This document shows, in pieces, positions 32,147 through 38,846 of a stretch of DNA of 38,846 bases. Within the stretch, counting starts at the first letter, position 1, and each line of letters opens with the position of its first letter. Source of the stretch: an uncultured Muribaculaceae bacterium (lineage in GTDB: Bacteria > Bacteroidota > Bacteroidia > Bacteroidales > Muribaculaceae); contig CAMWIJ010000023.1 of the NCBI GenBank assembly GCA_947174275.1, positions 1 to 38,846 on the forward strand. The letters are read 5' to 3'. The translations under genes and the position numbers were made by a program. The notes beneath the pieces are model-generated. The model saw only the letters and a list, made by a program, of their open reading frames with translations, did not search any database and had not been told where the DNA came from.

Positions 32147-33826
32147 TCCCCATATTACAAGTAGAATATTGCTTACGGCGTAGGTCACGGCATAGCCGAT
32201 GGCCGGGATGGTGCTGCCCAGAGCGTTCTGCACCGCTCCGAGCGATGCCGTGCAGGTGCGGGTGCCGGCGCAGCAGCCCAGCGTTATCGCGGGGTTAAAT
32301 CTGAACACTTTATGTCCGAGCCAAAGGCCGACGAGGAGCGGTATGGTAGTGCCGACAGCGCCTGCGACAAGCAGCATAGGTCCTACGGATTTCAGCCCTG
32401 CAACGAAGGTCGGCGCCGCCTCGATGCCTATGACGGCGATGAATACGTTAAGACCGAGATTGTTCATTATCCACAGTGCGCCCGGAGGAATGTGGCCGAA
32501 TGTGGGACGCCGTGTGCGCAGCCATCCGAATATCAGGCCGGCAAGCAATGCGCCGCCGCTTGTGCCGAGACTGACGGGGACTCCGCCAATCCAGATGCTC
32601 ATGGCTCCGAGTATGCCCCCGACGGCGATGGCGAGACCTACGAACATCAGGTCGCTGGATATGCTCGGGCGGTCGATATGGCCTATGTGACGTCCGGCGT
32701 TGCTGACTCTCTGCGGCTGGCCGACAACTGTGATGCGGTCGCCACGACGGAATGTGGTGTCAAGGCCGATGTCGATGAATTTGCCGTCGCGCACGGCATC
32801 GCGCACGACTACTCCGCGCATATATTTGTTGCGGCGTATCGTAGATATGGATTTTCCGATAAATTCTTTTTTCGTCACGAGAATGGCTACACGGTCGAGC
32901 TGGTAGGAGAGGAGCGTGGTGTCGTCGCTTTCCTCGCCGATAAGCTCTTCAATGCCTATGATGAACTCGCGCCGGCCGCACACGACGATGCGGTCGCCTT
33001 TGACAATCTCGACGTCGAAGCGCGGCGCCGAGATGTCATCGTCATGGCGCAGGCGGTCGATATATACTTCACGGTGGTGGCCGCGGAGATGTCGCTCGAC
33101 TTCCTTGACAGTGCGCGGAGTGTCGAAAAATTCGGATGTAGCGGTGTAGACGCGGTAAACGACTGCCCGCAGAGCATCGATGCGCGCAGGGTCGTTGCCG
33201 GAGTTGCCGGTGGTGTTGAGCATACGTTCGAGCTGTGCGGTCTGCTGCCTGACATTGGCGAGGCCGCCGAGAAGACGAGGCCCGAGGCTGCCCAGTATGA
33301 CGACAGTGCCGAGTGTGCCGAATATATAGGTGACGGCGTAGCACACGGGGATGATATTGAGTTGTCCGGATTTTATGTCGTCGGGAATGTCAAGACGCGA
33401 TATCACCTCAGTGCCGACACCCAGCAGCGCGGAGCATGTCTGCGAGCCGGAAAACAGGCCGACGCTTTCTCCTTTGGTGTAGCCCATTACTTTGGCTATC
33501 AGGAGAGTGGTGGCGAAGCAGGTGAAGCTCATGCATACCGCAAAAAGAGCCTGTCGCGCTCCCTGTCCGCGAAGAGACTTGAAGAAGTCGGGGCCGACGC
33601 TGTAGCCTATCGAGAACAGGAACAGCATGAAGAAGAACATTTTGATGGGCCCTGCCATCGGAATTTCGAGCTGTCCGACCAATACGCCGACGAGAAGCAC
33701 GGCCGTCACGCTGCCGATGGTGAAGTTGCCTATACGTATCTTCCCGATAAGAAAACCCGCTCCGACGGTGAAAAACAGTGCTATAGTCGGATAATCCCTC
33801 AATATTCCAGCCAATGTATCAATCAT
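32123..33826 (-). CDS. AspT/YidE/YbjL-family transporter with RCK-C domains
   Basis: A 567-aa inner-membrane protein. Five or so helices (about 10-195) carry FSIGYSVGPDFFKSLRGQG. A central cytoplasmic part (about 215-380) has two TrkA-C-like domains (ending GDRIVVCGRREF and GDRITVVGQPQR). A second helical half (about 395-567) repeats the pattern as IGIEAAPTFVAGLKSVG. This duplicated layout defines the AspT family of aspartate:alanine antiporters and relatives; the substrate here is unassigned. The gene converges on and overlaps tatC by 24 nt. The upstream 139-bp gap has only a weak TAGTTTTA box. Confidence 0.9.
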   Translation of the reverse strand: MIDTLAGILRDYPTIALFFTVGAGFLIGKIRIGNFTIGSVTAVLLVGVLVGQLEIPMAGPIKMFFFMLFLFSIGYSVGPDFFKSLRGQGARQALFAVCMSFTCFATTLLIAKVMGYTKGESVGLFSGSQTCSALLGVGTEVISRLDIPDDIKSGQLNIIPVCYAVTYIFGTLGTVVILGSLGPRLLGGLANVRQQTAQLERMLNTTGNSGNDPARIDALRAVVYRVYTATSEFFDTPRTVKEVERHLRGHHREVYIDRLRHDDDISAPRFDVEIVKGDRIVVCGRREFIIGIEELIGEESDDTTLLSYQLDRVAILVTKKEFIGKSISTIRRNKYMRGVVVRDAVRDGKFIDIGLDTTFRRGDRITVVGQPQRVSNAGRHIGHIDRPSISSDLMFVGLAIAVGGILGAMSIWIGGVPVSLGTSGGALLAGLIFGWLRTRRPTFGHIPPGALWIMNNLGLNVFIAVIGIEAAPTFVAGLKSVGPMLLVAGAVGTTIPLLVGLWLGHKVFRFNPAITLGCCAGTRTCTASLGAVQNALGSTIPAIGYAVTYAVSNILLVIWGLLTVMLV

Positions 33827-33965
33827 AGCCTTTGTCAGTTATAGAATAAAACTATAACGCCGACAGAGGTGAAATTGATTTTGGCTGTCGGAAGTTTTGA
33901 GGGCATTTTCTTATGCAACCCTCGATTTGCGGGAATGTGGTCTTATGCCGTTACTGATCGTGTAA

Positions 33966-35792
33966 TCAGAATTTCTGCATGTCGACAAGGCGGCGGTAGT
34001 AGCCGTTGAGGGCGAGGAGCTCGTCGTGTGTGCCGCGTTCGACAATGCGTCCTTCGTGGAGCACGCAAATAAGGTCGGCATTGCGTATTGTCGACAGTCG
34101 GTGGGCGATTACAAGCGTCGTGCGGTCTTTCATAAGGCGGTCGAGAGCTTCCTGCACCACTTTCTCGCTTTCGGAGTCGAGAGCAGAGGTAGCCTCGTCA
34201 AGAATGAGCATCGGCGGATTTTTGAGAATGGCGCGGGCTATTGACAGGCGCTGGCGCTGGCCGCCTGACAGACGGCATCCGCGGTCGCCGATATTGGTGT
34301 CGTAGCCATGTTCCGACTCAATGATAAATTCGTGGGCGTTTGCAATCTTCGCGGCCTCCACCACCTGTTCCATCGTGGCGTGCTCCACGCCGAAGGTAAT
34401 GTTGTTGTAGAAAGAGTCGTTGAAGAGAATTGCTTCCTGGTTGACGTTGCCCATGAATGAGCGCAGGTCGTGCACGCGCATGTCGCGCACATCGACTCCG
34501 TCGACGCTGATTTTGCCGTGCTGCACGTCGTAGAAACGGGGCAGCAGGTCTGCGAGAGTGGATTTTCCCGAGCCTGACTGGCCCACGAGAGCCACGGTGG
34601 CGCCGGCAGGTATTTCGAGGTCGATGTTGTGGAGCACTTCATTGGCGCCGTAGCTGAAACTTACGTTCTTGTAGCTGACATTGCCTTTGAGTCTCTTTAT
34701 TTCAGTGGGGTTGGCCGGGTCTTTTATGGGATTGTCGGCCGAGAGTATCTTGTCGACACGTTCCATCGACGCCATGCCTTTCTGTATCGAATATGCTGCT
34801 TTCGACAGCTCCTTGGCCGGGTTGATGATGTTATAGAAAATTACCAGATAGTAGATAAACGACGAGGCTGTCATCGATGTGGCGCCGTTGAGTATCAGCG
34901 AACCGCCGAACCACAGCACGATGGCTATCGCAGTCGTGCCGAGAAACTCGCTCATCGGGTGGGCGAGCGACTGACGGCGGGCTACTTTGTTGCTGAGATT
35001 GTAGAGCTCCTGGTTTTCCTTATGGAAGCGGCGTCTGACCTTTTCCTCGGCGTTGAATGCCTTGATGATGCGCAGGCCGCCGAGAGTCTCCTCAATGTTT
35101 GACATGAGCACACCCCACTGATTCTGGTTTTCAAGCGACTTGCGTTTCAGTTTTTTGCCCACTTTGCCCATTATCGTGCCCGCAATCGGCAGCAGGATGA
35201 ACACAAACAGGGTCAGCTGCCATGATATCATGCACATGGTGAACAGGCACACAATAATCATGATAGGGTTTTTGAAAAACATGTCGATTGACGCCATTAT
35301 TGAACTTTCGATTTCGGCCACGTCGCCGCTCATGCGTGCCATCACGTCGCCTTTGCGCTCTGACGTGAAGAATGATATCGGCAGTCGCACGATTTTGTCG
35401 TAGACGTAGTTGCGGATGTCGCGCACGATGCCCGAGCGCATCGGTATGATGAAGTAGGAGCTGAGATATGTGACGCCTGTCTTGAGCAGAGTCATCAGCA
35501 CCAGCATCACGGCAAGAATGGCAAGGGTTTTTGACTGTCCGAGATCAGCGATTGCCTGTTGCACGTAATAATAGAAATTGTTGACAACGACATCTTTGAG
35601 CGAGGCGCTGCCCATTTCCATATATTCGTATGTCTGCTCTTTCACCTGGAAGAGCATCTCCAGAATGGGAATGATAAGTGCGAATGAAAACAGTGTCAGG
35701 AACGCCGCCAGTATATTGAAAAATATGTTGAGTATCAGATACTTCTTGTAAGGCGGCACGAAACGGCGCAGTATTTTGAAAAATTCCTTCAT
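33966..35792 (-). CDS. MsbA-like ABC exporter (fused TMD-NBD)
   Basis: A 608-aa half-transporter with six membrane helices (about 18-330) and one ATPase domain. The Walker A motif GQSGSGKST is at residues 404-412, followed by the signature LSGGQRQRLS, Walker B MLILDEATSALD and the H-loop VIAHRLST. The architecture fits lipid A flippase MsbA or a related lipid or drug exporter; the substrate is not determinable. A 6-bp hairpin (GTTGTC 35814-35819 with GACAAC 35830-35835) lies just before the start. No clear promoter box was found in the 157 bp upstream. Confidence 0.92.
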   Translation of the reverse strand: MKEFFKILRRFVPPYKKYLILNIFFNILAAFLTLFSFALIIPILEMLFQVKEQTYEYMEMGSASLKDVVVNNFYYYVQQAIADLGQSKTLAILAVMLVLMTLLKTGVTYLSSYFIIPMRSGIVRDIRNYVYDKIVRLPISFFTSERKGDVMARMSGDVAEIESSIMASIDMFFKNPIMIIVCLFTMCMISWQLTLFVFILLPIAGTIMGKVGKKLKRKSLENQNQWGVLMSNIEETLGGLRIIKAFNAEEKVRRRFHKENQELYNLSNKVARRQSLAHPMSEFLGTTAIAIVLWFGGSLILNGATSMTASSFIYYLVIFYNIINPAKELSKAAYSIQKGMASMERVDKILSADNPIKDPANPTEIKRLKGNVSYKNVSFSYGANEVLHNIDLEIPAGATVALVGQSGSGKSTLADLLPRFYDVQHGKISVDGVDVRDMRVHDLRSFMGNVNQEAILFNDSFYNNITFGVEHATMEQVVEAAKIANAHEFIIESEHGYDTNIGDRGCRLSGGQRQRLSIARAILKNPPMLILDEATSALDSESEKVVQEALDRLMKDRTTLVIAHRLSTIRNADLICVLHEGRIVERGTHDELLALNGYYRRLVDMQKF

Positions 35793-35949
35793 TAATGGCG
35801 TCAGTAAAGTGGTGTTGTCAGTTCAGGCAGACAACCGCGCCGGAAGCCGTATCTCCTTTGCTTTGATTGCGGGATGACGGTCCGGCTGTGATGGTTATGT
35901 GAGATTGAGATAAGTATAAATGATTGGTGGAGAGAGTCGCTGATATCTC

Positions 35950-36483
35950 TTACAGAAGGCTCATGCCCTTGAGTATGGCCTGCTCGTTGGCGGGTATCAG
36001 ATGGTGATGGCGCTCCGGAAGCGCTTTCTTGAGTCCGCGGAGCACATCATCGAGCGATACCACAGGCTTGAGTTTAAGCAGTGCGCCGAGCAATATCATG
36101 TTGTAGCCTTTGGCGTTTCCGAGTTCGATTGATGCGTCCATGGCGTTTACCTTTACGATATTTATGTCGGTGCGCGCCGGGCTGCGGTGTATGCCGTAGG
36201 GGTCATATATCAGTGTCCCGCCGGGTTTTATGTGGCTCTCGAATTTGTCGAGACTCTGCTGGTTGAGTATCACGGCAGTGTCGTAGGTGTCAACGATTGG
36301 CGATGAGATCTCCTCGTCGCTGATTATGACGGTCACATTGGCAGTGCCGCCGCGCTGTTCGGGTCCGTATGACGGCATCCAGGTCACTTCCATATCGTTC
36401 ATCAACGCCGCGTAAGCAAGTATCTTGCCCATCGAGAGCACTCCCTGTCCGCCAAATCCGGCTATGATTATTTCTTCCTTCAT
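35950..36483 (-). CDS. korC: 2-oxoacid:ferredoxin oxidoreductase, gamma subunit
   Basis: A 177-aa gamma subunit opening EIIIAGFGGQGVLSMGKI, with the conserved SYGPEQRGGTANVTVI block that contacts the CoA/TPP region. With korD, korA and korB it forms a four-gene enzyme that oxidatively decarboxylates a 2-oxoacid (2-oxoglutarate or branched-chain) to the acyl-CoA and reduces ferredoxin. The start overlaps the korB stop by 4 nt. It is last in the operon. Confidence 0.9.
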   Translation of the reverse strand: MKEEIIIAGFGGQGVLSMGKILAYAALMNDMEVTWMPSYGPEQRGGTANVTVIISDEEISSPIVDTYDTAVILNQQSLDKFESHIKPGGTLIYDPYGIHRSPARTDINIVKVNAMDASIELGNAKGYNMILLGALLKLKPVVSLDDVLRGLKKALPERHHHLIPANEQAILKGMSLL

Positions 36484-37265
36484 TTCGATTTCGGTATTAT
36501 TTCTCCGGCATCTTTGAGGTCGCCGAGAGGATATTTCTCAAACATGTGCTGCTCCATCCACTTATTGGAGGCGTCGGGCGTCATTTTCCATCCGGAAGAG
36601 CAAGTGCCGACAACCTCCACCACAGAGGTGCCTTTTCCGGCGAGGGCGTTCTGAAACGCTTTTTTAATGGCGCTTTTTGCTTTTCTTACGGTCGCCGCTG
36701 TGTGCACTGCCTGACGGGTGACATAGTGGGTGCCGTCGAGCTGCGCGAGCAGATTTGATATGTTGAGCGGGTAGCCGTTGAGGTCGACACGACGTCCGTA
36801 GGGGGTTGTGGCGGTTTTCTGCCCTTCGAGAGTGGTGGGTGCCATCTGTCCGCCGGTCATGCCGTAGATTGCGTTGTTGATGAAGATGATGGCGATGTTT
36901 TCGCCGCGGTTGGCCGCATGGATGGTCTCTGCCGTGCCGATTGCCGCGAGGTCGCCGTCACCCTGATATGTGAACACGAGTTTCTCGGGGTTGAGGCGCT
37001 GAATGGCTGATGCCAGAGCGGGGGCACGTCCGTGGGCGGCTTCCACCCAGTCGACGTCGATATAGTTGTAGGCAAACACGGCGCAACCAACGGGGGCAAC
37101 GCCGATAGTGTTTTCCTGCAGCCCCATCTCCTCGATGATTTCAGCAATTATCTTGTGCACCACTCCGTGGCTGCAGCCCGGACAATAGTGCATTGTGTTG
37201 TCGTCAAGCAGAGCCGGACGGGCATATACCCGGTTGGCGGGATTTATGATCTGGTTCAGTTCCAT
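36480..37265 (-). CDS. korB: 2-oxoacid:ferredoxin oxidoreductase, beta (TPP-binding) subunit
   Basis: A 261-aa subunit. The CPGCSHG motif (residues 28-34) and the TPP/Mg segment YQGDGDLAAIGTAE with the distal NNAIYGMTGGQM are clear. It binds thiamine diphosphate, and its Cys contribute near the active site. Separated from korA by 2 nt and overlapping korC by 4 nt. Confidence 0.93.
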   Translation of the reverse strand: MELNQIINPANRVYARPALLDDNTMHYCPGCSHGVVHKIIAEIIEEMGLQENTIGVAPVGCAVFAYNYIDVDWVEAAHGRAPALASAIQRLNPEKLVFTYQGDGDLAAIGTAETIHAANRGENIAIIFINNAIYGMTGGQMAPTTLEGQKTATTPYGRRVDLNGYPLNISNLLAQLDGTHYVTRQAVHTAATVRKAKSAIKKAFQNALAGKGTSVVEVVGTCSSGWKMTPDASNKWMEQHMFEKYPLGDLKDAGEIIPKSK

Positions 37266-37267
37266 GT

Positions 37268-38371
37268 CTAATTTGTTTGGTCGTTGAATTTCACCCCGAA
37301 TTTATCGGTGAATGCGCCGAGCACCTCCGCGGGATTTGGCACTATGCCTCCCATGCGGCCGAAATGCTCCACCGGCACGTTGTCGTGCACCGCAAGACGC
37401 ACATCCTCTATCATCTGCCCGGCGTTAAGCTCGGCCACGAGTATCCCCTTTGCATTTTCCGATGCCTTGCAGATAGCTTCGTATGGGAACGGCCAGAGGG
37501 TTATCGGGCGCAGCAGTCCGATTTTCACTCCTGCTTTGCGGGCTTCTTCAACCGCTTTGAGGCAGATGCGTGCCATCGAACCGAAAGCCACGATGAGATA
37601 TTCGGCATCGTCGAGATGATATCCCTGATATCTCACTTCGTTGGCTTCTATTTCCTTGTATGTGCGCTGGAAACGCTCGTTGTTTTTCTCCATTATTGCG
37701 GAGTCGAGTTCAAGCGAGGTGACGACATTGCGTTTTCTGTCGGCGGTCTTTCCGGTGAGCGCCCACGGGCATTGTGTGCGTATCTCTTCTGCGGTGCGGC
37801 GCTGACGCTGCTCGGGAAGCACAACTTTTTCCATCATCTGTCCGACAACTCCGTCGGCAAGTATCATGGCAGGAGTTCTGTATTTGAATGCGAGGTCGAA
37901 ACCGAGGCCAACGAAGTCGGCCATCTCCTGCACCGACGAAGGTGCCAGCACGATAAGATGGTAGTCGCCGTGGCCGCCTCCTTTGGTCGCCTGGAAATAG
38001 TCGCTCTGAGAAGGATGGATGGTGCCCAGTCCGGGACCTCCGCGCATCACGTTGACAATCAGGGCAGGAAGCTCTGACGCGGCAAGATACGATATCCCTT
38101 CCTGCATCAGCGACACGCCGGGACTTGACGACGATGTCATCACTGCCTTGCCTGTGGCGGCTCCGCCATATACCATGTTGATGGATGAAATCTCGCTCTC
38201 GGCCTGCAACACGACCATGCCGGTCGTTTCCCACGGCATGAGCGCCTCAAGGGTCTCAAGTACTTCTGACTGGGGGGTGATGGGATAGCCGAAATAGCCG
38301 TCGACGCCATAGCGCACGGCCGCATGGGCTATCGCCTCGTTTCCTTTCATCAGTCTGATATCTTCATTCAT
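37268..38371 (-). CDS. korA: 2-oxoacid:ferredoxin oxidoreductase, alpha subunit
   Basis: A 367-aa subunit with the pyrimidine-binding domain (MKGNEAIAHAAVRYGVDGYFGYPITPQSE in parts, about 8-36; TSSSSPGVSLMQEG; MRGGPGLGTIHPSQSDYF) and a C-terminal transketolase-C-like domain (AFGSMARIC, LRPITLWPFP). Together with korB it makes the catalytic core. Substrate choice between 2-oxoglutarate (Kor) and 2-oxoisovalerate (Vor) cannot be settled from sequence; Kor is usual for this four-gene order in Bacteroidales. Confidence 0.92.
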   Translation of the reverse strand: MNEDIRLMKGNEAIAHAAVRYGVDGYFGYPITPQSEVLETLEALMPWETTGMVVLQAESEISSINMVYGGAATGKAVMTSSSSPGVSLMQEGISYLAASELPALIVNVMRGGPGLGTIHPSQSDYFQATKGGGHGDYHLIVLAPSSVQEMADFVGLGFDLAFKYRTPAMILADGVVGQMMEKVVLPEQRQRRTAEEIRTQCPWALTGKTADRKRNVVTSLELDSAIMEKNNERFQRTYKEIEANEVRYQGYHLDDAEYLIVAFGSMARICLKAVEEARKAGVKIGLLRPITLWPFPYEAICKASENAKGILVAELNAGQMIEDVRLAVHDNVPVEHFGRMGGIVPNPAEVLGAFTDKFGVKFNDQTN

Positions 38372-38392
38372 AATTTTTCTGTCTTTTTAGAG

Positions 38393-38623
38393 TTACTTCT
38401 CGACCACCCGATATACTTCAATGCAGGCGTCAGGGCATACTGTGGCGCAGGCTGCACATCCGATGCATGCTTCCGCCTGAGCCATATAGGCATAATGATA
38501 GCCGCGGTCGTTGACCTCTTTGTCTTTGAGCAGCAACACATTGGTCGGACATGCCACGACACACAGGTCGCATCCCTTGCAGCGTTCCTCGTCAATCACA
38601 ACGGCTCCGTGAATCTTTGCCAT
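38393..38623 (-). CDS. korD: 2-oxoacid:ferredoxin oxidoreductase, ferredoxin-like delta subunit
   Basis: A 76-aa protein with two 4Fe-4S clusters: C15, C18, C21, C25 (CKGCDLCVVACP) and C53, C56, C59, C63 (CIGCAACATVCP). It passes electrons from the TPP core to ferredoxin. It is first in the korDABC operon, 21 nt before korA, behind a TATTTTTG box. Confidence 0.94.
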   Translation of the reverse strand: MAKIHGAVVIDEERCKGCDLCVVACPTNVLLLKDKEVNDRGYHYAYMAQAEACIGCAACATVCPDACIEVYRVVEK

Positions 38624-38670
38624 GATATTTATTGTATTGTGGAAATAATGTCTGAATTTTGTTTTCTATG

Positions 38671-38678
38671 CAAAAATA
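38671..38678 (-). promoter_or_regulatory. -7 box of the kor operon
   Basis: On the - strand TATTTTTG, an exact consensus match, about 47 nt upstream of the korD ATG. No TTG lies 19-21 nt further upstream, so the -33 element is weak or absent. Confidence 0.55.
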
Positions 38679-38793
38679 GTAAAAAAATCTGAAAAACATG
38701 TTCTTTAACACAACCTTAACCTTTTGCACACTGATTATGTTTTTGAGCAAATTGCCATGCGGCATGGCTCACATCCTTTTTTAACGGAAACAG

Positions 38794-38826
38794 GGGGCTG
38801 TGTCAAAATAGGCGCAGCCTCTTTTT
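38794..38826 (+). terminator. Orphan terminator-like hairpin at the window edge
   Basis: GGGGCTGTGTC (38794-38804) pairs with GGCGCAGCCTC (38811-38821) over 11 positions including three G-T pairs, with a 6-nt loop (AAAATA) and then TTTTT. No + strand gene precedes it. A second palindrome, GCCATGC-G-GCATGGC, lies at 38754-38768 with six Ts downstream. Confidence 0.6.
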
Positions 38827-38846
38827 ATAACATGCTGAAAAACATA

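Noticed and set aside
32312-33844. A 510-aa open reading frame on the + strand
   Set aside because: It lies entirely antisense to the AspT-family transporter, whose domains, helices and internal duplication are clear. The antisense product has no recognisable motif, and such ORFs arise from GC-rich codon use.

Overview
The window looks like chromosomal DNA of a Bacteroidales bacterium, most plausibly a gut Muribaculaceae-type lineage (family level is inference). Three things point there. Almost every recognisable promoter has the Bacteroidetes form, TTG, a 19-21 nt spacer, then TAnnTTTG. Start codons lack Shine-Dalgarno sequences. The gene families are typical of the order: a KorDABC-type oxidoreductase with its own ferredoxin, an AspT/YidE/YbjL transporter, a SAM-like-domain integrase, TatA plus TatC without TatB, and a MINPP phytase.

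Layout. (1) 1-1160: a REPIN-like repeat and a lone tyrosine recombinase (-). (2) 1312-6303 (+): a small membrane protein, dxs, and the potassium uptake pair trkA-trkH, tightly packed. (3) 6432-7187 (+): a CpsB/YwqE-like PHP tyrosine phosphatase, then a convergent gap with a second REPIN-like repeat. (4) 7500-12711 (-): an EamA permease, a GNAT acetyltransferase, a periplasmic-sensing histidine-kinase-like protein whose H-box histidine is Arg, and a membrane protein with three C-terminal repeats. (5) 12829-15792 (+): three genes resembling NeuC/LegG, NeuA/LegF and PtmE/LegE, an incomplete nonulosonic-acid (sialic/legionaminic) set. (6) 15855-17795 (+): obgE and pgeF. (7) 17850-18606 (+): an AT-rich two-gene module, a 52-aa protein overlapping a TacT/AtaT-like GNAT toxin candidate. 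(8) tRNA-Val(UAC), followed by a repeat-dense spacer with a third REPIN-like copy. (9) 19518-23132 (+): a SPOR lipoprotein, an ilvA-type threonine dehydratase and an acyl-CoA ligase. (10) 23225-27479 (+): rfbB-rfbA-fdtA-like-fdtB-like, a dTDP-3-amino-3,6-dideoxyhexose pathway in which the ketoisomerase is a tandem duplication. (11) 27573-30651 (-): MINPP phosphatase, a cysteine-less thioredoxin-fold protein and tpx. (12) 30694-32146 (+): a TPR protein, tatA and tatC. (13) 32123-38623 (-): an AspT-family transporter, an MsbA-like ABC exporter and the korC-korB-korA-korD operon.

The window holds mostly housekeeping and cell-envelope genes: isoprenoid precursor and K+ uptake, sugar-nucleotide pathways for surface glycans, protein export and ferredoxin-linked 2-oxoacid oxidation. 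The accessory signals worth attention are the short GNAT toxin-antitoxin candidate, a 64-bp element repeated in the 5' leaders of two unrelated genes (one copy inside a 195-bp MITE-like element), the REPIN-like repeats, the H-to-R kinase, and the tandem ketoisomerase with one altered active-site motif. No CRISPR array, rRNA, prophage structure or complete insertion sequence was seen.
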